Origin: Hyaloscypha bicolor E
Lineage: Eukaryota; Ascomycota; Leotiomycetes; Helotiales; Hyaloscyphaceae
Length of the DNA stretch: 64,000 nt
Reading direction: 5' to 3'
Assembly (NCBI RefSeq): GCF_002865645.1
Contig: NW_020194517.1
Location: 1,054,001 to 1,118,000, forward strand
Shown: positions 34,101 through 46,531 of the stretch, one piece after another
Layout: each line of letters opens with the position of its first letter
Numbering within the stretch: the first letter of the stretch is position 1
Translations under genes and position numbers: made by a program
The notes under the pieces: generated by a model
Database searches by the model: none
What the model was told of the DNA's origin: nothing
What the model saw: only the letters and a program-made list of their open reading frames with translations

Positions 34101-36060
34101 CGATTCAAGGAGAAGGACGAGCTCGGAATCTCGGTGTCGAGCACGCCCACGTCTCTGCACAAACGATTTCAAATTGGCTGGTTTCTGAAAACAGAGCACA
34201 GCATTGCATGATGGTACATCGATTCCTTCCTCGAGCACAGACGTTGCTATGACCAGGTTTATTCGGCCTGATTTGAAGAGCGACAAGTCGGTCTTCTGCG
34301 AGTCTACGTCAATGAGCTCTCCGATAAGCTTACTCTGAGCTCGATGACTGTTGGCTGACGTGCCAGCTATTGTTCCGATGCGGAACAGATCGCGCGTCTC
34401 GGGATGGACCGAAAGGAGATGAGCAAGTACTGCTGCCAGAGCTCTTTCCTGCACAAAAACAATGCCTGAAAATGTGGTTGACTTTGACATTTGAACCAGA
34501 ATCTCAATTAGCTTCCTCACCTTATCTGTCACAAGAGGAATGCTCGCTGGTGTCTCGTAAGCAGTGTGGCCGAAAATATCAACTCCCTTTAATGTCTTTG
34601 CTAGGTATTGCTTCTCTGCAGTTGCGAGGTCCCATATGCCAACAGATGGACCAGATTCAACTGCCGATTTCATCACTTTAGCTATGACTTGAGAAACATA
34701 GTAGTCGGTTGCCCAAGCTCCAAGCTCACTGCAGATTTTGAGGGTGGTTGCGTAGAAACTTTTCATCTGGTCGTGGCACCATGTCTTCCGATTCAGTCGA
34801 ATCTCTGCAAGTTTTCTTCGGCTTCTATCGGTATTCTCCTCAAGTAGGCCGATGACATACGGATCCTCGGATATCTTCAGGCCTCTAAAGGCCCGGCCTA
34901 AGCTGTCGATGGTTCTTGTATAACTTTCGAGTGAGCTTTCGGAAGTAAGTGGTTGATAAGATACTTGCGAGAGTACTGGCAGCTTGACCTGAAGCCTCAA
35001 TTCTGCACGGTGTTTTGTGGGAGTTCTGCAAATGGCGTCAAGGGTTTCCTCGATTTTGGCCACGGAGAGCGGGTCTGATTTCATCACTGGCGAAGCTGTA
35101 AGCCCTAGGATGTGCGGAATCTGGTAGGTTAATTAGTAAGTAAATGGCAATGCAAATGTACTAAAGGTCGAGGAACATTCCAACGGTGAAGCTAGAGCTC
35201 GAAATACGTACAGAGAGGCCTTGTGACTTCCGTTTGTGATAGAAATTCTGCATCAATTTCGCCCCAGCCTGCTTCCCTACACAATTATGCGCTTTGGGCG
35301 GTTACTTCTTGGGCCACGGATTCTGAGGCTGGGGGAAATATACCTTCATCAAAGACGATTAGGGCCAATTGATCCATCTTCACAAAGGCGTGCGTGAGAG
35401 CATCGAGAAGAATTTGGTAAGTCGAGACAACCACGCGTACGTTTCTCAACACGCCATCCCAGAGACTCTGCTCAGTCCAGCGCTCTACACCATCGGCGCC
35501 TGAGAGGAACTTCACTTGCACTGCACTGAGCTGGGATTCGATGTATTCGTATTGCTGAGAGCAAAGAGATACTGTAGGTGCGAGAAACCAGACGAGTTCC
35601 GCACTAACCTGGCTGGGAAGGATACGCTCGAGCTCATACTGGATCCTCATCACTGCGCTATCTCCCCGGAGGTAATTAGCTTGGAGCAATATTGAAGAAT
35701 CTATGGTATGACCACACTTGGCCAGCCCTGTATCATCGAAAGTGACCAAAATGAACGAGATCAAAAAAATCATGGACAAAAGTACCAGTGAGTTTTGCCG
35801 CTGCCTGTGTCCATAGCAATGATGATATTCTTGTTCAAACTTTCTTGAACAATTTCAAGCTGGTATGGCCTCGGCTTGATGGAAGGCGTACCATCATCTA
35901 AAGTGAGTGGAGATAGAGAGATTTCATCACTCAAGAGATCAATGATGGGGTCTGTCAGATCCTCAACAATGTCGTCTGGCAAACGGGGGAGTTCATCTTC
36001 CTCGAAAGGCTCGAGAATTGTCTCGGAGACATCCGAAGCTGAATCATCGGAGTCGTCCAT
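31128..36060 (-). CDS. dcl2: Dicer-like protein 2 (dsRNA endonuclease)
   Basis: Cuts double-stranded RNA into small interfering RNAs; in fungi Dicer-2 is the main antiviral and transposon-silencing Dicer. Exons 36060-35786, 35657-35344, 35291-35212, 35120-32494, 32393-31575 and 31356-31128 sum to 1448 codons (1447 residues), the usual size. Domains in order: helicase with Walker A AMDTGSGKT (82-90) and DEAH (about 195), helicase C with QRRGRARHR (about 545), the Dicer dimerisation domain (about 605-700), RNase IIIa with LEFLGDS (about 1005) and K-LADVVEA, RNase IIIb with FEFLGDAVLDY (about 1190) and SDMVESLLGA (about 1328), and a divergent dsRNA-binding tail. The acidic catalytic residues of both RNase III domains are present. 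I recognise no PAZ domain, as is normal for fungal Dicers. An alternative start at 36186 would add 42 residues of unfamily-like sequence. No frame breaks. Confidence 0.93.
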
Positions 36061-36437
36061 GCTGATAAGGAGCTCAATTAAAACAGGCGATCGAGGGAAG
36101 GCAGCGGAGGGCGCCAGGAAGGGATGAGGCGGGGGTGGATGATAAGAGAGTTTGGGATGGGATCTGAGGGTCGCACGGGCTAGCAAAAGGGTCTAGATTG
36201 TGTATTAACAGCCGGTGCAACCGGCGCAAAGTGAATCTTTATCGAAATCCCTTTTGATTGAGGTTTGAGGGAGGTTGCATGGAGTAAAGGAAAGATCGTG
36301 GCAGCCTTGTCAAAGAGGTGGCGTTCATTCAAGCGAGTCTAGGCACCTTCCCGTTTCGAGACAAAAACGCAAATGCTATTCTTCAAACACCTATTAATCT
36401 ATTTCATTGAGTGGATTCCATTGAGCAGCATACTGCC
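36061..36437. promoter_or_regulatory. Shared divergent promoter of dcl2 and the 2H phosphoesterase
   Basis: A 377-base gap between the two start codons, reading outward. There is no other gene in it, so the two genes probably share a bidirectional promoter or nucleosome-free region. I see no clear TATA box on either side. Confidence 0.5.
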
Positions 36438-37351
36438 ATGCCTCCACGACCAAGCCCACCGCGTCTTACTCACTTTCTGTATGCATTCTGAACTTTCCAT
36501 TTGCTTGCCCCTCTCTGACCGACTCATGAGTCTTGAGGCATCAAAAACCTCCCCTAAATATCTCGCACTTTCCTTGTACTTCAATTTTTCGCTCAGCCTA
36601 TATTGACCTAAGATTCCCCAGGTGTCTCCCACTCGTCACGCCAACCTCTCGTTCTCAACTTCAAAACTCACTCGCCACCTTTCGAGACAAGGTCACGGGA
36701 ATTTCCACACCAGAACTTCCAAATGGCATACCCGAGAAAGCCATCAGACCTTTGGGCACATTACATCTCACGCTGGGCGTAATGAGCTTGCTGTCCCAAG
36801 AACGAATAGACAGCTCGTTAAAATTATTGAGGGAGCTTAATCTGAAAGAGCTTCTTTCATCTTCAAATCCAGATGAAACAAGCAACCCAGTCGCTCAGAG
36901 CATGTCGAAGGCCAAAGCGATAGCGAATGACAGTGAGGAGGCAAAGCCATTGCAGGTTACATTGAAAGGGCTTGAGAGCATGCACACATCGTCAAAAACC
37001 TCAATACTTTACTCGGCCCCAGCCGACGACGATCGGCTTTATCCCTTCTGCCAAAAGCTTAAAGACATATTCACAGAAGCCGAGTTTATTCTTGTGGAGA
37101 ACCGTCCATTAAAGCTCCACGCTACGATCGTCAATACAGTCTACGTTCCTGGAGTTAGAGGCAAAGGTGGTCACGGCAGGAGCAAGGCCAAATTAAATTT
37201 TGACGCGCGAGAGATTCTGGAGGATTTCGAAGACTTTGAATGGATGATGAATGTGAGGATTGAGAAAGTGGCTATTTGTAAGATGGGGGCGAAGAAGAAT
37301 GAAGATGGTGAAGAGGAGTATGTTGTTGAGGGAGAGGTTGAGATGCCCTGA
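36438..37351 (+). CDS. 2H phosphoesterase, AKAP7/ASCC1 family
   Basis: A protein of about 256 residues with the fold of the 2H phosphoesterases, which cleave or process 2',3'-cyclic and 2',5'-linked phosphodiesters of RNA or nucleotides. Exons are 36438-36478 and 36622-37351; splicing yields the family N-terminus LTHFLCLPLVTPTSRSQLQ, which the intron-less frame from 36533 would miss. Both catalytic H-x-T/S motifs are present: HLTLG (about residue 65) and HATIV (about 177), followed by YVPGVRGKG. The C-terminus is acidic. Mammalian AKAP7 hydrolyses 2-5A; fungal members' substrate is unknown. It is divergent from Dicer-2 with 377 bases between the starts. Confidence 0.85.
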
Positions 37352-37892
37352 TTATGACAAATTAACAAGGAGTTCAGCGGTATCCGGTCGAAACGTGATC
37401 TAAATAAGGCCTCTTTTCTCTCGGGACGAGATTATGAGGCGAAGACGAGTATAATTATGTTGTTGGTGTGGGCGGGAGCCGAGGACGCCCTGATCCTTAC
37501 AAATCATCCAGGAGTTCATTGGCATCTGCTTCGTGTAGCCCAAAATTGATCTAAACAAGAAATTATCTCCCGGAACATAAATATGAGTGGTCCGTCATCG
37601 AATGGGTACGTCCAATCGGGGAGGGTATCTTGCAGCTTCAACCTTATTGACCTGTCATTTCATCGGATGCTGTTTGAGGCGTCAATAAACTCCGCTCCGA
37701 ACATTGGATAATGTCATATTGTTGAAAATCATGGAACCGCAGCGCCGATTGCTTACAACATACACATTGAAGCCCCCGGTGGATGTCAAAAAGGTATAAT
37801 AGAACGTAGAATTCTTGTACAGTACCCAATCGCAATCGCTAGTTATTATTGCATCATATAATTATCCTTCAGTCCATTGTATAGTCAAAACC
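37352..37892. other. Intergenic, no gene recognised
   Basis: Flank between the phosphoesterase and the SDR-like gene. The right 200 bases are AT-rich and likely the SDR promoter; no other feature. Confidence 0.5.
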
Positions 37893-38695
37893 ATGCCTGC
37901 CACATCCCCAGCCATCCTCATCCTCGGCGCAGGCCCAAACGTCGGGTCGCACGTAGCCAAAGCATTCGCCTCAAAAGGCTACAAAGTCGCTCTCGCCGCC
38001 AGAAAAGCAAAGGAAGCAGACAATACACCTGACCAAGTCAACATCCCCAGCGATCTTTCAGATCCAAACTCCGTTGTCAATGCCTTCTCGAAAGTCAAAG
38101 CTTTGCTGGGCCTCCCCAGTGTTGTCGTTTACAATGGTAAGAATATTATTTCTAAATAACTCGGTTGAACTGCTTGCTGAATGAACGGAATACAGCTGGA
38201 GCATTAACCATGAACAACGCAAAGAACCCGCTCTCCCTTCCCTTGGCAGACTTCACTCGCGACTTCATCGTCAACACAACCTCCGCTTTCGTAGCCGCAC
38301 AGCAAGCTGTGCTAGCTTTCGAACAGCTCCCTGAATCTGCATCAAAGACATTCATATACACAGGCAACATCACAAATGTTGTTCCCCTTGCACCTGTTCT
38401 TGATTTAGGTGTAGGGAAGTCGGCGACAGCGCATATCATCCAGTCTGCGGCTGCTGCGTATAAGGACAGAGGGTTCAAGTAAGTGATGGTTGCTGAGATA
38501 AGATAATGTGAGTGAGGAACTGATGATTGTAGGTTCTATTATGGTGATGAGAGGAAGGCTGATGGGTCGGCTGCTTTTATGGACATTGACGGGGATGCTC
38601 ACGGGAAGATGTATCTTGAACTTGCTGAGGAGAAGGAACAGGGGCCTTGGCAGCAGACGTTTGTAAAGAATGTGGGGTACAAGAACTTTGCTTGA
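37893..38695 (+). CDS. SDR-like NAD(P)-binding protein
   Basis: A protein of 229 residues with a Rossmann-type nucleotide fold, probably an oxidoreductase of unknown substrate. Exons are 37893-38136, 38196-38478 and 38533-38695. The first 20 residues hold the dinucleotide motif ILGAGPNVGSHVA (G-x-G-x(3)-G type); VALAAR follows as the second strand, and DLSDPNSV as the acidic turn. VVYNAGAL is the N-A-G motif typical of short-chain dehydrogenases. TSAFVAAQQ supports the helix that follows. A canonical catalytic Y-x(3)-K is not evident: the place expected for it reads DLGVGKSAT, so it may be an atypical or regulatory member. No membrane segment. Confidence 0.75.
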
Positions 38696-39330
38696 TTTTT
38701 AAGTCTCACTTGGGAAGAAAAATTCTTTCTCGTATTTGTGTTTGGAGCTTGGAAAACCTAGGAATTTATATTTTTGAAACAAGGGTAAAGTTTGAATCTA
38801 ACTTTGTGTCGTTGTGACGATTAAGCTTCCAAGTTCTCAGAAGGTGGGGGAGTGGATGACGTTTGGTAGGAAAAGTAACAAAAATTCATCAAGGACCACC
38901 TTAGTTCTCATGCCGTGGCATTCGAATTCTCCGAGGCTGGGGCAATGAATGGAGATATGAGTTGAAAAGCAATTGAAAGTTGAAATGGTTGGCATACCAA
39001 TTCTATTCATTGAGAAAATGATTCGTTGGCAACTGCCATTTTTGGTTGCTCTGCTTCCCTCCGCAGATATAAAAAAATCATCACTCATCCTCGCTCTCCC
39101 AAGTACCGTAGTATCCCCGGGCTTCTGAAATCCGCAACAAAAGAAATACCATATGCTATGCTGCGAAAAGAGATGCAATCCAGACGCCAGAGCTATGGGA
39201 GCATTGCCATAAGAGAGGATCGCTGCTCAGGCATGAGCCCCAATGTCGCCGCCGGAAATCCAACGGCCCCTTGTTGCCTTCGCCATTGTCCTTCCAGCAC
39301 GAGAACGTGCACAATACCGCCATCGCCCAT
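38696..39330. other. Intergenic, no gene recognised
   Basis: Between converging SDR-like and Ypd1 genes. It should hold both 3' untranslated regions. A 113-codon minus frame at 38837-39178 has no motif. Confidence 0.5.
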
Positions 39331-39918
39331 TCAGCTTCCGTAGAACTTCTTCAGAACCTTCTCCACCTCGGCATATTCCTCCTTCACGGCCACCAATGTC
39401 TCCTTGATCCTCTCCAAGCACTTTGCCTCGTCAGGTTCGTCGATCGTGCCCTCCTCGTCCTTTTTCTGCCCGTAGTGCTGGATTTTTTCGCAGCTGTCCT
39501 TGACCTTCGTTAGACCGAGCGTAGCGGATGATCCTTTCAGGAAATGGCCCAGTGAAGAGAGTGTTGCGAGATCTCCTTCCTTCCTGTGGGGAGAAGACAC
39601 TCTAATTAGCGCTGTCCCTTGTTGAAACGCCCATCACGCTGCGCGTCGACTTACAGCGCATCGTCCATCTTCTTGAATGTTTGCTCGGCCTGCTCAAAGA
39701 AACCAAAGACAATGGACCGGGAGAACTCGCGCTCATCTTCCTCGTCATCCATCTCCAAGATCTGCTCGAAGGTCACGGCATCGATGCTATCTCCCAGGTC
39801 CGGCAACGAGACCGAGCCCTCTTCGCTCTGTGAGCTTGCAGTCAGCTTTTTGCGTGGCGCATCACAGCAGGATGGTCCTCACCCTGTCCTCGGCCTCCCG
39901 GCGTGTGCTATCGGGCAT
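39331..39918 (-). CDS. ypd1: Histidine phosphotransfer protein Ypd1
   Basis: Relays phosphate from hybrid histidine kinases to the response regulators Ssk1 and Skn7 in osmotic and oxidative stress signalling, in cytosol and nucleus. Three exons (39918-39883, 39827-39655, 39583-39331) join to 153 residues, the normal length. Helices match the family: DAVTFEQILEMDD, EREFSRSIVFGFFEQAEQTF, and the phosphorylation site LGHFLKGSSATLGL, where His is the phospho-acceptor and K-G-S-S the conserved loop. A single copy per fungus is usual. Its start was chosen as the ATG that gives a standard-length N-terminus; an in-frame extension upstream has no family support. Confidence 0.92.
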
Positions 39919-42900
39919 ATTGGGAAGATCTCGTGATCTCAAAGGGTCTCTGATGCTGGGTATCTTTGGAGATCGTGGGGTTTTCCAGATTGCGGAGGAA
40001 AAAGGCCGGCCGCACGTTCTGCAGATGGTTAACTCGGCTAGCACCTCCCAAGACAAACTTCGACGAACCTCAACGGCTATTATTCTCACAATGACCAAGA
40101 GTTTGCCGACGATGTCGATGTGGATGGTGACTAATATCAGATGATCAGGTGCTCGGACGCAGCCCAGATTCCCATCTTTATCCCCATTGTTTGTCCACGG
40201 TCAGGGATGGGAGGGGCTACAGATCACAAATTCATAGGTGCTCCGACTGCACATCGCGCGGTCCAGACGAAGCCTCAGCACTCCGTACTACGGGATGAGA
40301 GAGCAGGACGGCCACCCAGTGACACAAGTTCCCGCAGCCTCTATTGAGGAAAAGGCCACGACGGGGGTGGTGGCACCGACAAAGCACAGGGACCGAGTGT
40401 GACAAAGTGCGCTGGGGGCGGGAAGCGGGAAGGAAAGCGGAAGAACGCTCCTGCTGAATCTTCTGACTAAAACCGAGTCTGGCTCTCTGATTGGAGCCTC
40501 TGGCTGAGTTGAGTTGTCGGATTGCCTCCTGCTCTGGGTGGGTGGATAAAACGACTCTACACAGTACAGTAACAAGAGGGCGGCGGACAGTCCCCTCCAG
40601 AGCCAGGCCCCGGTCTGAGATGCATCGATCCAGCCATTATGACGACGGTGGCGTTCGCGACGTCAGACTGCATAGGCCAATCATATTCCCTGTCCCTGAG
40701 CCGTGAGCCTGTCTGAGACCTTGGCAAGCTCGACTCACTTCGATATACATATTGCTGCAGAAGGGTCCAGACTCTGGCCTGTTCATGCCATATAAAGCTC
40801 TCTCACCTTCACATAAAACTGTCCGGACGGTGGTTTTCTTTCAGAATTACGAGTACACACATCCTCCGGAAGCAGCAAGCCTCGACGGGAAGCCGAAGAC
40901 CTCCACGTTGGGACCAGTTCAGAGGAATCCTGTTTTCTAATCTCAGGCGCCGACCCGACCATTGGAATGGCTCACCGAATGAAAAAGCGGACAGTCTCTC
41001 ACTACCGAAACGTTGAAATCGTAGCACTTTAGAGGAAGTTCTTGCCGATGAGAAAATACCAAGTCTCTCCCTGGTCAACACCAACCAGTCAACGAGGAGG
41101 TTAGTGACGAAGATCCCTGGAACTCTTTTTGTCCAACACCCCAGTCCATGCGGCATGCATCACCGGAAGACCGTAGGGCTCCCACGAATTCGTGATCGGC
41201 CGATAGCGGTTGCAGGTCGGAGGTGTCACACTGCAGGCAAGGAGACTTCATTTTGGAAAGATTTGGATATTCGGATGGAATCAAATCTCATGGCCGTTTC
41301 GCCAGCAGGGAGAAACCAGTTCTTTCGAGGAAGGTACCAGAAATTTCATCGTCTCCACTCAGACCGGATACGCTATCAAGTACATCTAGAGGATGTGGTT
41401 GAAGCGACAGCTAGCCTTCCGCACATGGCCGGCTTGCCTCACGCGCCTGTTAGGCGTCTAGGCTCGTCGTACAAGCGTGACGTCTCGATGCCAAAAACAA
41501 GTCACGATGCCTGTCAGATTGCTCGGATAGGGTGGGCCTGGGAGTGGGGGCTTGGGTGCTGAATTTGGCTGAAATAGAGGATTCCGAGTGGCTTTGATTT
41601 GATTTGAGAACATACGGCCACCTCGAGCTAGGACTCACCGTGCGTGACGAGTCGTCGATCCGGACGAGGGCCCTCTGTGGTAAACCACCTCGAACTCATA
41701 GCGAAAGACGCTTTGCCGGTGCCGAAAACGCTTCATCAAAGGCAAGACAGGTGTGAGGACCAGCCTCTTTCTTCAACCCAAGATCTTCCAAGCAATGGGA
41801 TGCTCTAACCGCCTCATTTGCTAACAAGCTAGGATTTTGGCATGCTCTCATTTCAATCAGAATGTTTTCATTGTTTCTTGGTCGTCATTCGGGAATAGCT
41901 GATGCAAGGACTCGGGACAAGTCTCCCGATTTCGAAATGCGCCTCAGCTTTTCTCACATCTCGGCCCTCGGACCCTCTCCAGAGTAGTGGAAGAGATAGT
42001 CTCTCCACATTCCTCCATTCCATACTTGATATGCTGATTTAGAGACATCACTATTGGTTGGAGAAATGCGGCTAAATTCAGCAATCAAGCGTGAGGTACC
42101 GATTGAAGCATTATTCGACTCTAGACAGCTTTCCCTAAGACAGTTGTAGCTCTGATGGGGCTCCTGAGAGTGGCTTTGTTCAGTGTCGATCGAGTTTGGG
42201 GATTTCACTCCCTCCTTTTAGAATTTCTTTCTGGATACTGATGGGGCTTGCGGTGACTAGGAGGAAGACGAGGACAATTCGAAGTTCCTTTCACGAGTCC
42301 TTGTCAAGGACACTGGTATCCCGAGAAAAGCGGACGGAAGAGTTGAAGACTTGGTCCAAGAGAAATTTCAGTTTTGCAAGCTTTTTTTTGGATTGAAAAT
42401 GTACAATTTGGTGAATCTGCTTATTATACAACCAAGAGGTTGGGTGGCCGACCGTGCCTTTGGAAGCTCAATGCTAAGTAGCTGTACCTCCTCGCAGACC
42501 AAGGGAGCCTCAGATACTTGAACGACTCTCACTTTACCCCTAATTCCTCTTCATCTTGTTATATTGAGTCGATAATGACTCGGTATTAGCATGATGATCA
42601 GGTTTCAATTGACTTTGTTGACAATTGGACAGATAAACATACCTAGCACTTAAACTTTTTATACCATCTGAAAGTATAAGGCCTTTTTTATTTCTATCAG
42701 AGTCTACCTGGTGACAGCATGACGCAAGATCAGCCACTGCGAATTTTCAAATGGCTATTCTCACTTAAAGCCTCACTCGGTAGATGAGAAGTGGATTTCT
42801 GGCAATTAATTGGAGGGCTTACTTACCTTTCTTGAAGCAAATTCTGGAGACGGGAAACGCTAGAAAGATTAAAGTAAATGCGAAAATCAACATGCAATTC

Positions 42901-43121
42901 TATCTTAACGACGATTGGGAAAGCCAGTCCTCGCCAAGTGGCAACTTTCAGCCTTGCCCCACGCTACGGCGGTAGCCCCACTTTTTAGGCTCCAGTTAAC
43001 AAGGACTTCAACTTCCCAACTCCCCACTCAGCCTCATCTCACACCTCAATGTCCTCAATCCCAAGCCCACGCCCACGCCCATCCCCAACCCCCTCTCCCT
43101 CCCCACCGCTAGAAACTCACA
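39919..43121. other. Intergenic, 3.2 kb, no gene recognised
   Basis: The longest non-repetitive stretch without a supported gene. It is of ordinary composition and carries several uninterrupted frames (for example 41104-41562 +) with no motif, no signal peptide and no splice logic. It must contain the divergent promoters of ypd1 and the coiled-coil gene; the remainder may hold untranslated or non-coding transcripts that cannot be seen from sequence. Confidence 0.45.
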
Positions 43122-44767
43122 ATGAGTGGGCACGAAAAGAAAGCCCGCCCGCTCCGCCAACCCGGCAAATCCCCCATCGCAACCCCGCCTCCCGCGCGGC
43201 TACAAGGGCGTTCAAAAACCGACCACCCCGACGAAAATGCCTCTACAAAGTCCACGCCCGACGGCAACGCCTCCGACACGTCCGAAACGGACTCTGCAGC
43301 TAAAGACAAAGACAAGAAGATCGCCGCGCTGGAAAAAGAGCTAGCGACAATGGTAGACGAGTTCGAGCGCGAGCTGACAACACTATCCCATAAACTCACG
43401 AATGAATCCGAGACGGCGATTTTCTGGCAGCAGAAACACTCGAGCCTCAACCAAACCTTCCTAAAAACCGATACAGAATTACGCTTACTGCGGCAGGAAG
43501 TCAGCGGCTTCGAGCAGGTGAAGGAGAGCAGGGATCGAGATATCAAGACACGGATCTCGAGCCTGATACTTGATCGGGATGCGTTCCGCGAGGCGTACAA
43601 TGAGGCGATGGGCGAGTTGCGGGTCAAGGAGGAGATGATTAAGAGTTTACAGGGGCAGGTGAGGGGGCTGAAGAGCTTTGTTAGTACGAGCTCCAAGATG
43701 GATGAGCAGGTTACGGATGAGGCATTTGGAGAACGGATGCAGAGGCTGGGGAACGGACTTCAGAATTGGGTTATTACTAATTTCAGGAGAGTGAAGATTG
43801 GTATGTCGGGGTTTTTCCCCCCAGTTTTCTTATATTTCGATTCCTCTTTTCAAAATGAGTATTGCAAAGTCACGTTTGCTTTGGAACACAAACATCGAGA
43901 TTGTGTGGGACATTGCCACAATTTTGCTTGGGTGGCTAGCGCCAAGAATTTGTTCCTAGCACACTATATTCATTCTCCAATTGCAAGTTCTACAATCATT
44001 TTTTTTTAATGAGAACGAGTTTTGTTCAATTGGGCGCTAAACATATCCAGATACCGACAAGGCCAACGAAGAAACACAGGAACAGCTCCTTCGTCTAGTC
44101 CCCACATATCAACCTCTAGCCTCATCATCAAAAGTACACCTCATCCAATCACTAGTATCAAGACTTTTTCTGGAGCATATATTTGAGGTATATTTTATTG
44201 GTCTTCCAGCCGAACACGCAGACGAGCTATCAAAAGCTGAAAAGTATCTCAGCTCTTTTGGTAAGCTCTCTGGCACCTAATATGAGAACTCTGGCTCATA
44301 TAATACAAGGATCTTTAGAAAGCATGAACCAATGGAGGTCGACAACGTTGGCAATTCTCCGTAAAGAGGCGCCCCAGAAACTAAAAGCAGAAACAGAAGC
44401 GGTGGTAGAAACTGTGGTCAACCAAGTAAACAGTATTATGGACTCAATCGGCGATATACAGCACACCGAGGCTCGAGATCAGCCACTTCGGACTCTTGTC
44501 AACGGCGCCATTGAGCTTTCCAGGTTGTTGAGAGTACAGAAAGCTGTATTTAGTATTATCATGCCGTCGATAGAGGGCTATCAGAGAACAATGTTCGATC
44601 CAGATACCATGGAGGACATTGGCGGCGAGGATGAGGATACGTTGAGCGAGAGGGAGATCCGCTGCGTAACCTTTCCTGGGATACTAAAATTGGGTGATGA
44701 GAACGGGGAAAGGACTCACCTTCGTAATGTTGTTGCAAAAATACGAGTGCTTTGTGCACCCGATTGA
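43122..44767 (+). CDS. Coiled-coil protein of unknown function (448 aa)
   Basis: Three exons (43122-43800, 44051-44260, 44310-44767) join in frame to 448 residues. I do not recognise the family. The first 65 residues are disordered and basic (HEKKARPLRQPGKSP). Residues about 65-190 form a coiled coil (DKKIAALEKELATMVDEFERE, then LRLLRQEVSGFEQVKE, and ELRVKEEMIKSLQGQV). The rest is a mixed helical domain with FLEHIFEVYFIGL, MNQWRSTTLAIL, and VFSIIMPSIEGYQRTMFDP, ending in an acidic segment (IGGEDEDTLSERE) and FPGILK. The layout resembles a cytoskeletal or scaffold protein, but this is inference. The first intron is long for this window (250 bases). Confidence 0.7.
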
Positions 44768-46531
44768 AGCAAATTCGATCGAAGCTGCGATCAGCCAATT
44801 ACATGGCAAGCCTTCAGCTCCAAGCTTCAGTGTCCAGCTAATGTACATTACGAAAAGCCCTCAGGTAGAGGCAGTTTTGCAGCCTGATAGAACATGCACG
44901 AATCAGCTATCAAAATAGACAGGCATGCTGCCAGCGCTGATATTGCTGCGCTTTCCGTGCTCCTTCCATGCAGTATTCCAGTAAACGTGACAACCTCCCT
45001 GAGTGTCTCAGAGAGAGAGAGCGAGAGAGCGGTCTGAGCAACATTGGGGAGTGGGGCGGTCGTTTTCACGGCCTTTCTGACGGGTAAACCCGATTTTAGA
45101 GGCTCTGTTGGCTGCAGAAGTTGCCCGTCGAGGCGTGATTCGCTGGAGATCAGGGTCCACCGCGGGAGGACCCCTCAAAGATGGGTATGCAGGTCATCTG
45201 TCTCGTTCATGCAGAGTCGATCTGTGATTCGAGGTCTGCGATGACAATGAATGGGATCTCAATGCCGTTGACGTGTGCCGAAAGCCTGGAACCTCTGTGG
45301 GATGTGCACGGTTGCTGCAAGCTCGACGCCCGAGCAGAATGCTGCAAGACATGGTCGACGTGATGCCTATATTTGATCTTTCCTCAGCAGGCAAGATGTC
45401 CATCAGATGAGCTGCTACAGGACACCCCAGGCTGTACTGCTCCTGGAGGAGAGAGGGAAATGGAACCGGAGAAGAGATGCCGAAGCTAGAAATTCGTGCC
45501 AAAGTCTTCTAATGGAGGCTTCCAGCGCTCCTTGCTGTTTTGAGCGAGAAATTTGGCCAACTCATGCCAAGGGACCCAATATACATCTTGCATCGACAGG
45601 GTGGTTCGAAAGAAACCTTGCATTGATCACTTCAGAGGCTCAGAACGGACTTGGTCCAGTTATACATCGAAGAACATTCCGAAAAGGCGGTGTGGCAAGA
45701 AGCGACTTTAGGTGCTGTTTGCGCTGATAGCCCTTGGAGGTTCTCGCTTTCTCCTCGTATGTATCTTCCTCATTGTTTGCGGAAGCTTGCAGAGTAGTAC
45801 ATGAACTTCTGCCATGAAGCGTCACCACGTCGTGGCTGGCATGATCGCGAAAATTCCCAGGAGCCAATGTATTCCTCTGAAGAAAGTCCCTCCCTGCCTG
45901 GACCAAAGAATCGGAGGGGACGGTTCAGTGCTGGATCTGGCTTCCTCTGTACCGCTGACCATGGGACAAATTTTTTGTGCACCATGAGAAGAAGCAACTG
46001 AGCTCGGACAGGCGAAGGGTCTTTGGATAATCGTCGAATTAGCTTGCAAGCATGGTCATCTGAGTCTTCTGAAAGATGCTGCCGAATCACTGGCATCGCG
46101 GGATGTGATGTGGCATGCATCCTGGTCCGTCTGGACGTTGCAGTGGTAGAGGGCCGTTTCCCCTTAAGTTTCCAAATATTCTCCCCAACGCAACTGTTGC
46201 TCCTGAATCTCCATCCCCAAATCGTTCGAACGAGTCCTCCTTTCCTCTAACCGTCAATTCACGGCGATCGTGGTTTTAACGTTTCTGCCCACGCAACCTT
46301 AAAACGTCCTCGGAAGCGAGCAACCCAACTTTCTGGAATCCGAGTCCTCGCTCCTTTGGCCAGCGACAACTTCAGCAACTCACGACCCAGAGACCGCTCG
46401 CGAAGAGGGCTGGTCTCCTTCGACGTTTGTGAGCGAGATTCTATTTCTTGACGTCCTTTTGGCGCTGGTTTCGCTGGAGAATATCCTCGACGGTTGAAGT
46501 CTTATCATCGCTTCGTCAACGCAAGTTGTAG
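44768..46531. other. Intergenic, 1.8 kb, with a GA-rich microsatellite
   Basis: A short (GA)n-like tract lies at 45010-45029. The frames in this region are shadows or chance. The right part is the upstream region of the zinc-finger gene. Confidence 0.45.

Noticed and set aside
41104..41562. 152-codon + strand frame in the large spacer
   Set aside because: No domain, membrane segment or splice logic; looks like a chance frame.
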